A DNA stretch of 64,000 bases, taken from positions 1 through 64,000 of the forward strand of contig CAZQOI010000002.1 of the NCBI GenBank assembly GCA_964594905.1. The letters are read 5' to 3'. This stretch comes from Granulosicoccus sp964594905 (lineage in GTDB: Bacteria > Pseudomonadota > Gammaproteobacteria > Granulosicoccales > Granulosicoccaceae). Of the stretch, positions 1 to 8,922 are shown in pieces (positions within the stretch are counted from its first letter, which is position 1; each line of letters opens with the position of its first letter). Both the position numbers and the translations under genes were made by a program. The notes under the pieces are model-generated. The model was not told the origin of the DNA, made no database searches, and saw only the letters and a program-made list of their open reading frames with translations.

Positions 1-810
1 CGTGTCATGAAGGGTGAAAGAGTTTTTCGGTATCAGTACCCGATGGATCGCGGTACAGGCAATTTTGTACGAGCCCTGATTAATTGCTACCGTTTAACGG
101 GAGAGAAAGCCTATCTAACTCGAGCTGAAGCTGTCATAGAGAATACCTTATCGGCCACGGACGATATCGCTCTACGGGGTTTTAATGATATCGAAGGTTC
201 CTGGTTTTACACAGTTATGCTTCAGGAAGTCGCAGACTATCTCCAATTGAAACGACAGGAAAACAGTCTTGATGAGAGTTTTACACGTATTTTACATGCG
301 TATTTTCATTATGTTGAATGGATGTTGGAAAATGAGCTGCCGTTTCTTGAACAAGAGGACAAGCTCGAGTTTGTGAATAACACGTGGACTGCCCAAGATA
401 TGCGTAAGGCGAATATATTTTATATCGCTTACGAGCTGGCTTCGGCAAACAGAATTTTGTATAAAAACAAGGCGCAGTATTTTCGTGAATATGTAATCAA
501 GTCCTTGAACGATTCTGACTCGCCGTGGTACACACGTGTACAGGCAATTCTGCACCAGAACCAAGGCCCCAATACCCTGATGTATGTAGATACACCGATC
601 GATCCTAAGCTAGAAAATTTAGCTGCGGTAAGCATTCCAGATTGTTTTTATTCCAGGCAGAGTTATATACGTATACAACTGTCCGATCTATTACAGCGTG
701 TCAGGAAATTTTCTCTAGTTGGAGAAATCAATTGGCTGAAAAGTCGATCCGGAAAAGCAGTTAACGCTAGGGTTGATAAGCAAGGGCTGCCACGAGATTC
801 CATTTCATGA
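1..810 (+). CDS. C-terminal part of a probable (alpha/alpha)-toroid protein, function unknown
   Basis: The reading frame is open to the first base of the window, so the gene is truncated at its 5' end; an internal ATG at 7 need not be the true start. The visible ~269 residues are mostly amphipathic helices with recurrent aromatic pairs and Tyr/Trp-rich patches (FYTVMLQEVADYL, FHYVEWMLENELPF, NNTWTAQDMRKANI). This is typical of alpha/alpha-barrel folds found in polysaccharide lyases and glycosidases, but I see no diagnostic catalytic motif. The stop overlaps the start of the next glycosyltransferase (ATGA), which indicates translational coupling and a role in the same polysaccharide locus. The family is not identified. 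Confidence 0.6.
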   Translation, partial: RVMKGERVFRYQYPMDRGTGNFVRALINCYRLTGEKAYLTRAEAVIENTLSATDDIALRGFNDIEGSWFYTVMLQEVADYLQLKRQENSLDESFTRILHAYFHYVEWMLENELPFLEQEDKLEFVNNTWTAQDMRKANIFYIAYELASANRILYKNKAQYFREYVIKSLNDSDSPWYTRVQAILHQNQGPNTLMYVDTPIDPKLENLAAVSIPDCFYSRQSYIRIQLSDLLQRVRKFSLVGEINWLKSRSGKAVNARVDKQGLPRDSIS

Positions 811-1937
811 ACCGCCCACTAAATATACTGCAATTCATTTGTTCAACGGGCTATTATGGCGCTGAACGCTGGGTTGTTGCACTGGCAAATAATGTCAATC
901 GTGATGTTTTGAATATCGAGTTGGCCGTAACACAAGAACATATTGATCACAAACTTCAGGTTTCTGATAAATTTGTAAAACTCGGATTACCGTCCCATAT
1001 CATCCCGATGAACGGTGCGTTTGATTTGAGATTGATCAAACGCTTGAAAACACTGATCCGCGACAGAGAAATTGACCTGATTCATACCCACGGCTACAAG
1101 TCTGACATCATTGGCTTGATGGTAGCGAAGCTTACCGGCGTCAAGTGCGTCAGTACTCCGCATGGATTTGAGATCGGAGATGATCTGAAGCTGAAACTGT
1201 ATATTGGACTGTCCTGCCGTCTGTTTCGTTTCTTCGATGCAGTTGTGCCACTGTCCGAACAGTTGGTAAGTGATGTGAGACCCTATGGAATAAGTAAGCA
1301 AAAACTCAGGCTTATTGAAAATGGTGTTGACTTAAAACCGATTGATGCGTTGCGTCAAGAACTGCTGGAAGCACCCCGTACTCGAAAAGCTCCGGCACTA
1401 GGTTATATAGGTCAGTTGATTAATCGAAAGAATGTTAGCGATTTGATCGAAGCATTTGCGCGTTTGAAATCAGACTATACAAGCCTTGAGCTCATTCTTC
1501 TAGGCGATGGCGATGAAAGACCAAATCTTGAAGCGCAAGCTAAAAAACTTGATGTTGCAGATGATGTTCGGTTTGAAGGATATCAGGATGCTGCACTTAA
1601 CTGGCACAGTGAAATAGATGTATTTGTCATGACGTCGAAACTTGAAGGCATTCCGCGATGCTTGATGGAGTCCATGGCGCTTAAAACCCCAATTGTCGCC
1701 TACGACATACCCGGCGTTGATCAATTAATCAGCGATAGTAAAACTGGTCTGCTGGCGCCCGTCGGTGATGTTGAATGCTTGGTTAACCAATGTGCTCGAC
1801 TGCTTGGCGATCAAGCGTACGCTGAAAAAATATCAGAGCAGGCTTTTGATATGGTTAATGAGCGCTTTTCGGCAAAACGTATGGCTAGAGAATACGAATC
1901 ACTTTTTACAGAACTCGTTGTCAATCACAACGCTTAA
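807..1937 (+). CDS. Glycosyltransferase family 4
   Basis: This 376-residue protein has the two-Rossmann GT-B layout. The N-terminal acceptor domain carries ICSTGYYGAERWVVAL, and HTHGYKSDIIG lies near residue 95. The C-terminal nucleotide-sugar domain begins near LGYIGQLINRKNVSDLIEAF and contains the retaining GT4 signature EGIPRCLMESMALKTPIVA near residue 280 (E-x7-E). It should transfer a sugar from a nucleotide donor to a lipid-linked acceptor at the cytoplasmic face; donor and acceptor cannot be read from sequence. It is translationally coupled to the preceding partial gene by a 4-base overlap. XrtA-type loci usually carry a GT4 of this size. Confidence 0.88.
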   Translation: MNRPLNILQFICSTGYYGAERWVVALANNVNRDVLNIELAVTQEHIDHKLQVSDKFVKLGLPSHIIPMNGAFDLRLIKRLKTLIRDREIDLIHTHGYKSDIIGLMVAKLTGVKCVSTPHGFEIGDDLKLKLYIGLSCRLFRFFDAVVPLSEQLVSDVRPYGISKQKLRLIENGVDLKPIDALRQELLEAPRTRKAPALGYIGQLINRKNVSDLIEAFARLKSDYTSLELILLGDGDERPNLEAQAKKLDVADDVRFEGYQDAALNWHSEIDVFVMTSKLEGIPRCLMESMALKTPIVAYDIPGVDQLISDSKTGLLAPVGDVECLVNQCARLLGDQAYAEKISEQAFDMVNERFSAKRMAREYESLFTELVVNHNA

Positions 1938-1968
1938 CATCAATGTCATACCTGCTCATTGTCTGGAG

Positions 1969-3297
1969 TTAAGGAAGATGCTTGGCAATCGGTGGCCCAA
2001 TAATGCGGGTCAGTGTGACTGGAAGCTTACGCCAGACCGCGATGACCAATCGAAATTTCGGATTGTCAGGATTAAGACCTGGTTGATCGTTGGGGTCTGA
2101 TAACCAATAGTGCCAATATAGTTTCTGTGGAACAGCACCCCATTGCTTTTTGAAACGATAAGTGGGTCCATCGATTGTCGAGCGACCGAAGTCAAAAAAC
2201 TCGAATTTCCTGTTAATAGCCTCACGAAGTATGTTTCGGTAAAGAAACATATTGGCATCAAATTGGTTTGCTCGTCGTAAACAGGATGCCCATGGAATCT
2301 CCAAGGTCTTTCCGTGCGAAATCAGAAACCCGGTCGCAACCGGTTTATTATCAATATAAGTGACGGCTATAAAGGCATCATCTCCGAGCAAATCAAGTAA
2401 CTTGCTGAAGAATGAGACTTTATAAATAGGTGTGCCCAAGTCGCGCATATTTGTGCTAAATACCGAATAGAAGTCGGCTACTAGCTCCTTACCACCTGTG
2501 CGGAATTCAGCGCCATGAGAAATTGCTTTACGCGTTTGCGCACGAAGTTTTGTACCGATTTCCTTGTCGAAAATTTCATCTGTGGCAGGTAACGCTCTAG
2601 TCATTGATGCCTTGTGTTGACGACAGAACCACCCTGAGCGTTGATGAGTTTCGCGAATCTCTGTGTGTGAGCATCCTAAATGCTTTGCCAAGATCCGGCT
2701 TGAGTCCATAAGTCGTGAGGCAATCTCGTCACTGTCACTCAATACACCACCATAATTTACGTAGGGTAGCGATACGAGAAACGACCCAAACAGTTTGCTT
2801 TTCAGGTGAACAATTGGCAACACACCGCAGTATTCATCCGCGTTGTTTTTTGCCGCCAATGGATAAACTGTCAACCCGTGTAATGTGCGAACGAGCTCAA
2901 TAAATCCGTAATAGTGATAGCTCGTCCTGGCGATATGCTTTGCAATGTACTCGTCCCAGCGTTTGCCGTCTTCGCAAAGTTCGATGATCACATTCAGACT
3001 CTCTTGGGACTCGGACTCGGACTTAACCTGAAAGTACAAGGGTTTCCCAGCTTCGACGGTCTTCGCGACTGGTGCTTTGTCCAATACACTTGCCAACAGC
3101 TTGTCACGATCATCTGTCAGTACCTTTACGCGACTTGACAGCTTTCGCATTTCGTTGACAAGCTGCTCAACAGGCTGTTTGGCCGCCTTGGCTTGACCAA
3201 TTTGACGCGAAAGCGGCTTTTGCTGATCAAGTAACTCCCTTATCTGCTCGTTCAGGGATTCGACTTGCTGTTGGTTGTGCTCTGAATTGAGATCCAT
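1969..3297 (-). CDS. FemAB-like GNAT acyltransferase, XrtA/PEP-CTERM-associated type
   Basis: The protein resembles the FemAB-related family found with exosortase-A polysaccharide loci. It has an N-terminal heptad coiled coil (about 80 residues, with LNEQIRELLDQQKPLSRQI), then a double GNAT-type acyltransferase region. The C-terminal signature FFDFGRSTIDGPTYRFKKQWG is followed by a Tyr/Trp-rich end. FemAB enzymes move amino acids from aminoacyl-tRNA onto peptidoglycan; the role in these loci is not established but is assumed to be decoration of the polysaccharide. I place the start at ATG 3297, just before the coiled coil; a TTG at 3372 would add 25 residues of low-quality sequence. It is convergent with the upstream glycosyltransferase, 31 bases apart. 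Confidence 0.8.
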   Translation of the reverse strand: MDLNSEHNQQQVESLNEQIRELLDQQKPLSRQIGQAKAAKQPVEQLVNEMRKLSSRVKVLTDDRDKLLASVLDKAPVAKTVEAGKPLYFQVKSESESQESLNVIIELCEDGKRWDEYIAKHIARTSYHYYGFIELVRTLHGLTVYPLAAKNNADEYCGVLPIVHLKSKLFGSFLVSLPYVNYGGVLSDSDEIASRLMDSSRILAKHLGCSHTEIRETHQRSGWFCRQHKASMTRALPATDEIFDKEIGTKLRAQTRKAISHGAEFRTGGKELVADFYSVFSTNMRDLGTPIYKVSFFSKLLDLLGDDAFIAVTYIDNKPVATGFLISHGKTLEIPWASCLRRANQFDANMFLYRNILREAINRKFEFFDFGRSTIDGPTYRFKKQWGAVPQKLYWHYWLSDPNDQPGLNPDNPKFRLVIAVWRKLPVTLTRIIGPPIAKHLP

Positions 3298-3532
3298 ATC
3301 TAGTGATCGGCAGACCGGCCTGTCGTAATCGAAGTGGGCGTTCGTCACAGTGTACCGATCTGCTCTCGACAATCGGTACTCTCGATCGCACTATTGGACG
3401 CCGGTCACGGCCTATCAGACCGACCCTTGAACCGTTACCGAATTTATCCCCCTTAAGAGAGGAGAATAGAGATAATTGGTCTTCTGGTGGGCCAGAATTC
3501 AGAGCAATCGCGCGGGCAGGTGAGTAACATAC

Positions 3533-4105
3533 GTGGGTAAGAAAGCATTTCAAATAATCGCGTTGATATCTGTTCTGCCGCTATGGGTCTTGTATTTGTT
3601 GCTGTCATTACTGGGCGACCGTGATGGCCTGTTTGCCAGTTTTTCGCAATTTCTCGGTGTGATACCAGGCAAGGTTGGCAGTTTTCTAAGAGTTGCGTTC
3701 TATCGTCTTACCATGAGCGATTGCAGTCCTGATTGCATTATTTCATTTGGCTGTCTGTTCTCGCAGCGAAATACCTCGATTGCATCAGGTGTTTACATTG
3801 GACCTAACTGTAATATTGGTAGTGTCAGTATTGGACAGAATTGCCTTCTTGGTAGCGGTGTACATTTACTCAGTGGGAAAGGGCAACACAATATAGCCTC
3901 GCTTGACGTACCTATTAAGGATCAGGGCGGCAATTTTGAAAAGATCTCGATTGGTGAGGACAGCTGGATTGGTAACGGCGCCATAGTTATGGCTGCCCTA
4001 GGCAAGCACTCGGTGGTGGGCGCTGGTGCGGTTGTCTCCAGTACTTTTGACGATTACGCTATTGTTGGCGGTAATCCGGCTGTGCTGATAAAAACCAGAA
4101 AATGA
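3533..4105 (+). CDS. Hexapeptide-repeat O-acetyltransferase (left-handed beta-helix)
   Basis: This 190-residue protein starts at GTG with an AGGTGAG-like Shine-Dalgarno about 10 bases upstream. An N-terminal hydrophobic helix (residues ~7-25, LISVLPLWVLYLLLSLLG) is followed by an acetyltransferase domain of the WcaF/NodL kind. It shows imperfect hexapeptides (IASGVYIGPNCNIGSVSIG) and the classic C-terminal cap (WIGNGAIVMAALGKHSVVGAGAVV, then AIVGGNPA). The family uses acetyl-CoA to O-acetylate sugars. The N-terminal membrane helix suggests it works at the inner membrane on lipid-linked repeat units. It lies 126 bases before the O-ligase-like gene and probably shares its transcript. Confidence 0.85.
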   Translation: MGKKAFQIIALISVLPLWVLYLLLSLLGDRDGLFASFSQFLGVIPGKVGSFLRVAFYRLTMSDCSPDCIISFGCLFSQRNTSIASGVYIGPNCNIGSVSIGQNCLLGSGVHLLSGKGQHNIASLDVPIKDQGGNFEKISIGEDSWIGNGAIVMAALGKHSVVGAGAVVSSTFDDYAIVGGNPAVLIKTRK

Positions 4106-4230
4106 ACCATTTATTACTAGTAAACAGAATTGGAAACCAAGTCAGATCATCTCTGTATCCGGCGTGGTTTACTTGCTCATCGAGCGCATTGTGATGTGTC
4201 TGAAGCGGTAGAAAGAGGAGGGGCGACAGC

Positions 4231-5583
4231 GTGTCAATAACGGTTGCGGTTTTTTTGGCTTTTTTCGTCGGCGCTGCCGGCGCGAGCCTATTCCTGACCG
4301 GTGCCGCTAGTTTTTACCTGTATCAGTTCGTTTATCTCTTCGCACCGACCCAACGTTGGTGGGGAGACAGCTTACCTGGCCTGCCATTTTCCTTTATAGC
4401 TTCCGCCCTCGTGGTGCTGTCGGTACTGATCCACTATCAGCAAACCAAATTTAACAGCTTGGTTCGCGTGCCACCATTTCGATGGATGGTTTTGATCATC
4501 ATCTTGTTTTTCATTGTTGGTTTCTGGGCGATCTCACCATTAGAGCACCGAGAAGGGTTATTGGACCTGATCAAATTGGCGGTTGTCATGTTTGGTGCCT
4601 ACAAGCTCATCGATACGCCGGCAAAACTTCAGCTGTCTCTGTGGTTCTATTTACTTGGATGTGCGTATATCGGCTACGAAGCTTACAGCGTCGGGCGCGA
4701 TGAGTTTGGCCGTGTGGAGGGAATAGGCCCAATCGATTCTCCAGATTCGAATGGCGCTGCGGCGGTGCTGGTTCCAGCCATTCCCGTCATACTGTATTTT
4801 GTCTGGCGTGTGAAAGGTTATTTTAAATATTCAGCCATGCTGTTTGCGGTGCTTACTGTCAATGCCTTGGTACTGCTGAACAGTCGAGGTTCATTCTTGG
4901 GTGTTTTGATTGGTGGTCTGTACGCAATGCGATTTGTTATGTTCTCATCAATTATTACGGTTGGGCAAAGGGCATATGTAATTCTACTGATGTTGGCTTG
5001 TCTCGGTGGCGCTTTGTACCTGACAGACGATACCTTCTGGGATCGAATGAGCACGCTCCAGAATGTTGAGGATGGAAATGAGAGTGGGTCCCACCGTGTA
5101 CGCATGTGGATGTCGACTTTTGACTTGGTACGTGATCACCCTGGTGGTGTTGGAGTTAATGGCTATCAACTATTGAGTGCTATCTATGTGGATCCTGAGC
5201 TCTTTTTCGATAACCAACGTTATAAGGCGGTGCATTCTCTCTGGTTTCAGTCGCTAGCTGAGTTGGGTTGGTTCGGACTCTTCACTACTATCTTTTTTCT
5301 TCTGTCAACTTATCTGGTGATGCGACGCGTACGCAAAAAACTGCGTAAGCAAGGACGAATGGATGATTATTTCTTAGCTGTTTGTATCGAGTCTGGACTG
5401 CTATCCTACATAGTAGTGGGATCATTTATCGATCAATTTAGAGCACAAATTTTATATTGGTTTATCTTGTATTGTGCATGTGCATACAACATTTATTATC
5501 TACGAAACAAGGATTTACCACCCTTGGAAGAAAAAAAACCAAAACCAGAAATAGAGCCAAGTTCTAAATATCGTATTGCTTGA
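4231..5583 (+). CDS. O-antigen ligase/polymerase-like membrane protein, exosortase-A-associated type
   Basis: The protein has 450 residues and about ten transmembrane segments. The GTG start is backed by a strong GAGGAG sequence 10-14 bases upstream. A central stretch (DSPDSNGAAAVLVPAIPVILYF), a loop with LLNSRGSFLGVLIGG and a large periplasmic loop containing GSHRVRMWMSTFDLVRDHPGG and VHSLWFQSLAELGWFGL match the Wzy_C/O-ligase superfamily. The length and the early GDSLPGLPFSFIASAL region fit the putative O-ligase family linked to exosortase A. The likely role is to transfer or polymerise undecaprenyl-linked oligosaccharide at the periplasmic face. The highly charged C-terminal tail (EEKKPKPEIEP) is cytoplasmic. 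It is convergent with the next gene, without spacer. Confidence 0.82.
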   Translation: MSITVAVFLAFFVGAAGASLFLTGAASFYLYQFVYLFAPTQRWWGDSLPGLPFSFIASALVVLSVLIHYQQTKFNSLVRVPPFRWMVLIIILFFIVGFWAISPLEHREGLLDLIKLAVVMFGAYKLIDTPAKLQLSLWFYLLGCAYIGYEAYSVGRDEFGRVEGIGPIDSPDSNGAAAVLVPAIPVILYFVWRVKGYFKYSAMLFAVLTVNALVLLNSRGSFLGVLIGGLYAMRFVMFSSIITVGQRAYVILLMLACLGGALYLTDDTFWDRMSTLQNVEDGNESGSHRVRMWMSTFDLVRDHPGGVGVNGYQLLSAIYVDPELFFDNQRYKAVHSLWFQSLAELGWFGLFTTIFFLLSTYLVMRRVRKKLRKQGRMDDYFLAVCIESGLLSYIVVGSFIDQFRAQILYWFILYCACAYNIYYLRNKDLPPLEEKKPKPEIEPSSKYRIA

Positions 5584-7311
5584 TTAGCGTCCGTTGATAC
5601 GTCTCCGCTTTATTGCGTCAATAATATGTAGCTCATGAGTGCGGTTAAAGGTGTGAGTGCCTCGAATTGATTTATCCCAGTTAGGTTCAACGGCAGTCAC
5701 GCGTTTTTCCCGGTAGTTATCAGAACTCAGATGTTCTACTTCATTGAGGTTGAATCCGTAACCGTAGCGATGAGAACAGTTCTGCGATGGGCGATAGAGT
5801 ATGTCATTGTCCATGAAAAGCTTACCCGCTGGGCGCGCTATCTTGCAGTCGGACAGTACTGGATTTTGCTTATGCGGTTTCCATTCAGAAGACAATAGTT
5901 GGTCCGAATAGTAAATGAACAATTCGTCCCAGCTTGATGCGCCATCGGTCTCTACAACGGTCACGAACATCCACCAGCGATTGTCCTTGTAGTGGAGTGT
6001 CGCATCGACGGCCTGAATTCCTTCGATAAGATTCATTTGAAATTCCCATTGGTTTGGAAATTTCGTGCACTTGTATAATTCGACCGTACCATTTGCCATG
6101 GTTTCTGGAATCATAAAGTAGTCACCTTCGTGCTCGAAGACGAATGGGTATGACAAATGGTAGGGCTTTTCCAGGACTATCTCAGGTTCTTCATAATTAC
6201 CTTTTTCATCCATTACGATCAACGCAATATGCCCCTTGTCGGTGGCATAGAGATACTCTTCTATAAAAATATAGTAGGTGTGGTCATGATGGATGACGTG
6301 GGGGTCTGCCCAGAATCGGTCCATTGGCGGCAACATTTCCTTGTAGCGCCACAGTGACGATGAGAACTCTGGACGAAGGTGGAACATTAAAATCCACTGA
6401 TCTCGATAAAATTTGTTGGTTAGCAGTAGCTTGGTTTTTTCAATGATCTTGTTGAGTGTCAAGCGAGCAAGCTCTGCATTGTTTGGTGCTGTGTAAAGCC
6501 TGTCGGAATACAAGCTGAGGTGTCGGTTTTCATGCGCTACTTTTTCGAAGAATCTCTCATCCCCTAATTCATGTAGTTCGCGTATCTTGCGTGTCATGAA
6601 TCTTTGAGTTTTCCAGTAGTAGTTGTTCTTGTTGTCTTTGACCGATAAGGTATCTGTGCACGAGAACGAGCGATACAGAATGTTGCCATTGTCCAGATCT
6701 TCGGTGAGAATCTGCAACACTGAGCCTGTCTCCGGCCAATTTTCCATCGATTCCCAGAAGCCGGCTGGTCCGCCGCGATTCCTCAAGTTGTCGCCGTGGT
6801 GAAATGACCAGACACCGAAGCGACATGCATTCAGAATATCGCCTCGTAGAATCCCGAAACCTCCGCGAATTAACAGATCAATATCGCGAGACTTGATCTG
6901 TTCAATATCATGATCATGAAAATAGTCAGACCAGGTTCCACGTCGTGTTGTTACCTCAATTTTTGGGAGATTTTCTAATAGTGAGGTTGTACTGGTTGGG
7001 CTTTCGGCATCTGGTAGGTGAGTGCTGCGTTCGATCAGTAGGCGGTAAGCATCTTCGAGTAATTTTCTGACAGCAAGGTAAGCGATACGCCCGCGATTAT
7101 TGGAAATCTTTGATAGCAGAGTATGATTTTTTGTAACCTCGACATCGTTCTTGTTAACCACCACGAGTGCGATGTCAGCAAACTCAGATTGCTTGAGATC
7201 GCTGATCATTTGGTGAAACCAAGCGGGTACGCTGGCGTCGTCGAGTAGCAACCCTACCTTCAGCGGTGGTTGCAATCCATTCTCAGGTACGTTTCCGGAG
7301 CTTGAGATCAT
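5584..7311 (-). CDS. Fusion of formyltransferase-like domain and GH43-like (GINT1-N type) beta-propeller
   Basis: Two domains are visible in 575 residues. Residues ~1-260 resemble the formyl-transfer fold of methionyl-tRNA and sugar N-formyltransferases, with VWSFHHGDNLRNRGGPAGFWES and a later EDLDNGNIL that keep the His and Asp of the active-site region. Residues ~300-575 look like a five-bladed propeller with repeated DRFWADPHVI, YYIFIEEYL, YPFVFEHEGDYFMIPE and QAVDATLHYKDNRWWMFV. That pattern is seen in GH43-like domains and in the N-domain of plant glucosamine inositolphosphorylceramide transferase. The exact reaction is unknown; N-formylation or glycosyl transfer on an amino sugar is possible. 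It probably forms an operon with wzx, 13 bases upstream. Confidence 0.72.
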   Translation of the reverse strand: MISSSGNVPENGLQPPLKVGLLLDDASVPAWFHQMISDLKQSEFADIALVVVNKNDVEVTKNHTLLSKISNNRGRIAYLAVRKLLEDAYRLLIERSTHLPDAESPTSTTSLLENLPKIEVTTRRGTWSDYFHDHDIEQIKSRDIDLLIRGGFGILRGDILNACRFGVWSFHHGDNLRNRGGPAGFWESMENWPETGSVLQILTEDLDNGNILYRSFSCTDTLSVKDNKNNYYWKTQRFMTRKIRELHELGDERFFEKVAHENRHLSLYSDRLYTAPNNAELARLTLNKIIEKTKLLLTNKFYRDQWILMFHLRPEFSSSLWRYKEMLPPMDRFWADPHVIHHDHTYYIFIEEYLYATDKGHIALIVMDEKGNYEEPEIVLEKPYHLSYPFVFEHEGDYFMIPETMANGTVELYKCTKFPNQWEFQMNLIEGIQAVDATLHYKDNRWWMFVTVVETDGASSWDELFIYYSDQLLSSEWKPHKQNPVLSDCKIARPAGKLFMDNDILYRPSQNCSHRYGYGFNLNEVEHLSSDNYREKRVTAVEPNWDKSIRGTHTFNRTHELHIIDAIKRRRINGR

Positions 7312-7324
7312 AGCGGCTGTATTC

Positions 7325-8854
7325 TCAGACAGACTGTCGTCCCAGGCGTTTTTCGCGAATCTTCTCTTTAATAAAGGTCTTCTCTTTATTGTTCAGAAAA
7401 AAGAAGTAGATCGCGCCAAGGTAGGCGATGGAAGCAATGATCGCCTCGCCAAATAGTATTAAGTAACTATCAGGACTCCAGCGTGATGATAGGACATACA
7501 GCATGCCAAAGAGAATTAAAGCTGCCGGAATAGATTGAATATAGGTTTTGATATAGTACTGAATCACGGATCGATTGAACAAGCGATTGGCCATAGTTGG
7601 ACTGATAATGGCAGAGAAGAAAATTTGAGTTATAGCGGTGCCTGCTGCGATACCCAACAGTCCATATTGTTGTACAAGAAGTATATTCAAGCCTAGATTC
7701 ACGAAAGAAAAACCAAGGTTGTACAGCGAATAACGTCGATGTTGAGCCATTCCTTGCAACAAGGCATTGGTTAAAGTTTGCGGTCCTTTGAAAATTAATA
7801 TGGCGAATAAGATCATGAGAATTGGGGTGCAGCGCTCCTGATATTGTTCACCCATCCAAAGGCCAATGAAATCCCCACCGACCGTCAATATGCCAACGCA
7901 AATGAGGTTGGTCAACACCAGCATCAATCGTGTTGCTGTTATGTAGGTTTCATATAGATCTTCTTTAGCACCAGTTGAATGCTGTTCACTGAATACCGGC
8001 ATAAATGTATTGCTGACCGAATTGAGTAGAACTGACGTGTACTCGCTCAAACTCCACGGAATCGAGTAGTAGGTTATCGCCGCCGCGCTCATAAAAAAGC
8101 CGATGACAAAGGCGTCGCTGTAATAGATGATTTGGCCGGCTACCATCGATATTAAAGTGAATTTGCTGAACGCAACTATTTTTTTGCTTGTCGCTACGTT
8201 TGCATGTTGAAAGCCGAAACTCATTTCCTTGTGCTTACGGCGCACGAAAATATACATGATGATCGCGGCCAGTACATTGGTAGCCAATGCTGCGGCGGCC
8301 ATGCCGATGAGTCCAAAGCCATTTGACAGAAGCAGGTAAAAAAGAATGGCTTTGAGCAAAGCGATGACGATGCGAATGATGTTTAGTACATCGTAGCGTT
8401 GCAGACCAGTTACGGCGCCTATCAAGACGCCTGAGAGCACATAAAGAGCCATATCTATGGCTGAAATTATGATTAGAGTAGAGACGATGGGTGCATAGCT
8501 GTCATCAAAGCTGTAAGTTTGACTTATAAAGGATGCGATAAACGGACTGACAGCAACAAGTGCAATTGCAACTACCAGTAATAGGGCAACGGCACTGGCC
8601 AGAATTTCGTTTGCTGATTTGTGTTCGTTTTTTGCTCGATGCTCAGATACGTATTTAGCGACAGCGGATGTTACACCGAGGTCCAGAAGCGACATATAGG
8701 CGGTCAATGAGGCGATAATTGACCATACGCCATAACCGGTGTCGCCCAAAGTACGTACAAGGTAAGGCGATAGAAAGAAAGCGATTATAATAGAGCCCAT
8801 AACGCCCAGATAATTGGACGCAACGTTCTTTACGATTGTCTGAAACGATGCCAC
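7325..8854 (-). CDS. Wzx-type polysaccharide flippase
   Basis: This 509-residue protein has about 12-14 hydrophobic segments, the MOP-superfamily topology. The N-terminus has the flippase hallmark of an amphipathic start followed by YLGVMGSIIIAFFLSPYLVRTLGDTGYGVWSI. The LLDLGVTSAVAKYVSEHRA loop is also typical of polysaccharide-biosynthesis flippases. It should move undecaprenyl-diphosphate-linked repeat units to the periplasmic leaflet. It lies between a GT4 gene (upstream) and the formyltransferase fusion (13 bases downstream), all on the minus strand. It is the first of two Wzx proteins in the window, consistent with two polymers or two repeat units. Confidence 0.9.
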   Translation of the reverse strand: MASFQTIVKNVASNYLGVMGSIIIAFFLSPYLVRTLGDTGYGVWSIIASLTAYMSLLDLGVTSAVAKYVSEHRAKNEHKSANEILASAVALLLVVAIALVAVSPFIASFISQTYSFDDSYAPIVSTLIIISAIDMALYVLSGVLIGAVTGLQRYDVLNIIRIVIALLKAILFYLLLSNGFGLIGMAAAALATNVLAAIIMYIFVRRKHKEMSFGFQHANVATSKKIVAFSKFTLISMVAGQIIYYSDAFVIGFFMSAAAITYYSIPWSLSEYTSVLLNSVSNTFMPVFSEQHSTGAKEDLYETYITATRLMLVLTNLICVGILTVGGDFIGLWMGEQYQERCTPILMILFAILIFKGPQTLTNALLQGMAQHRRYSLYNLGFSFVNLGLNILLVQQYGLLGIAAGTAITQIFFSAIISPTMANRLFNRSVIQYYIKTYIQSIPAALILFGMLYVLSSRWSPDSYLILFGEAIIASIAYLGAIYFFFLNNKEKTFIKEKIREKRLGRQSV

Positions 8855-8870
8855 GGGCTTACTGCTCTCC

Positions 8871-8900
8871 TGTACTGGTAAATTTTGTACTGGTAAATTT
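8871..8900. repeat. Perfect tandem duplication of a 15-bp unit
   Basis: TGTACTGGTAAATTT occurs twice back to back (8871-8885 and 8886-8900) in the short gap between the GT4 gene at 8923 and the flippase gene that begins at 8854 on the minus strand. It lies 16-46 bases upstream of the flippase start codon, where it could alter leader length or expression. It probably arose by replication slippage. Confidence 0.9.
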
Positions 8901-8922
8901 GGTTCTTATGGGTATTGGGTAT

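Noticed and set aside
1765..2100. 111-codon plus-strand open frame at the end of the first glycosyltransferase
   Set aside because: It is a shadow frame that lies inside the GT4 and FemAB-like genes.
3298..3372. TTG 3372 as start of the FemAB-like protein
   Set aside because: The extra 25 residues lack family similarity and the coiled coil begins right after ATG 3297.
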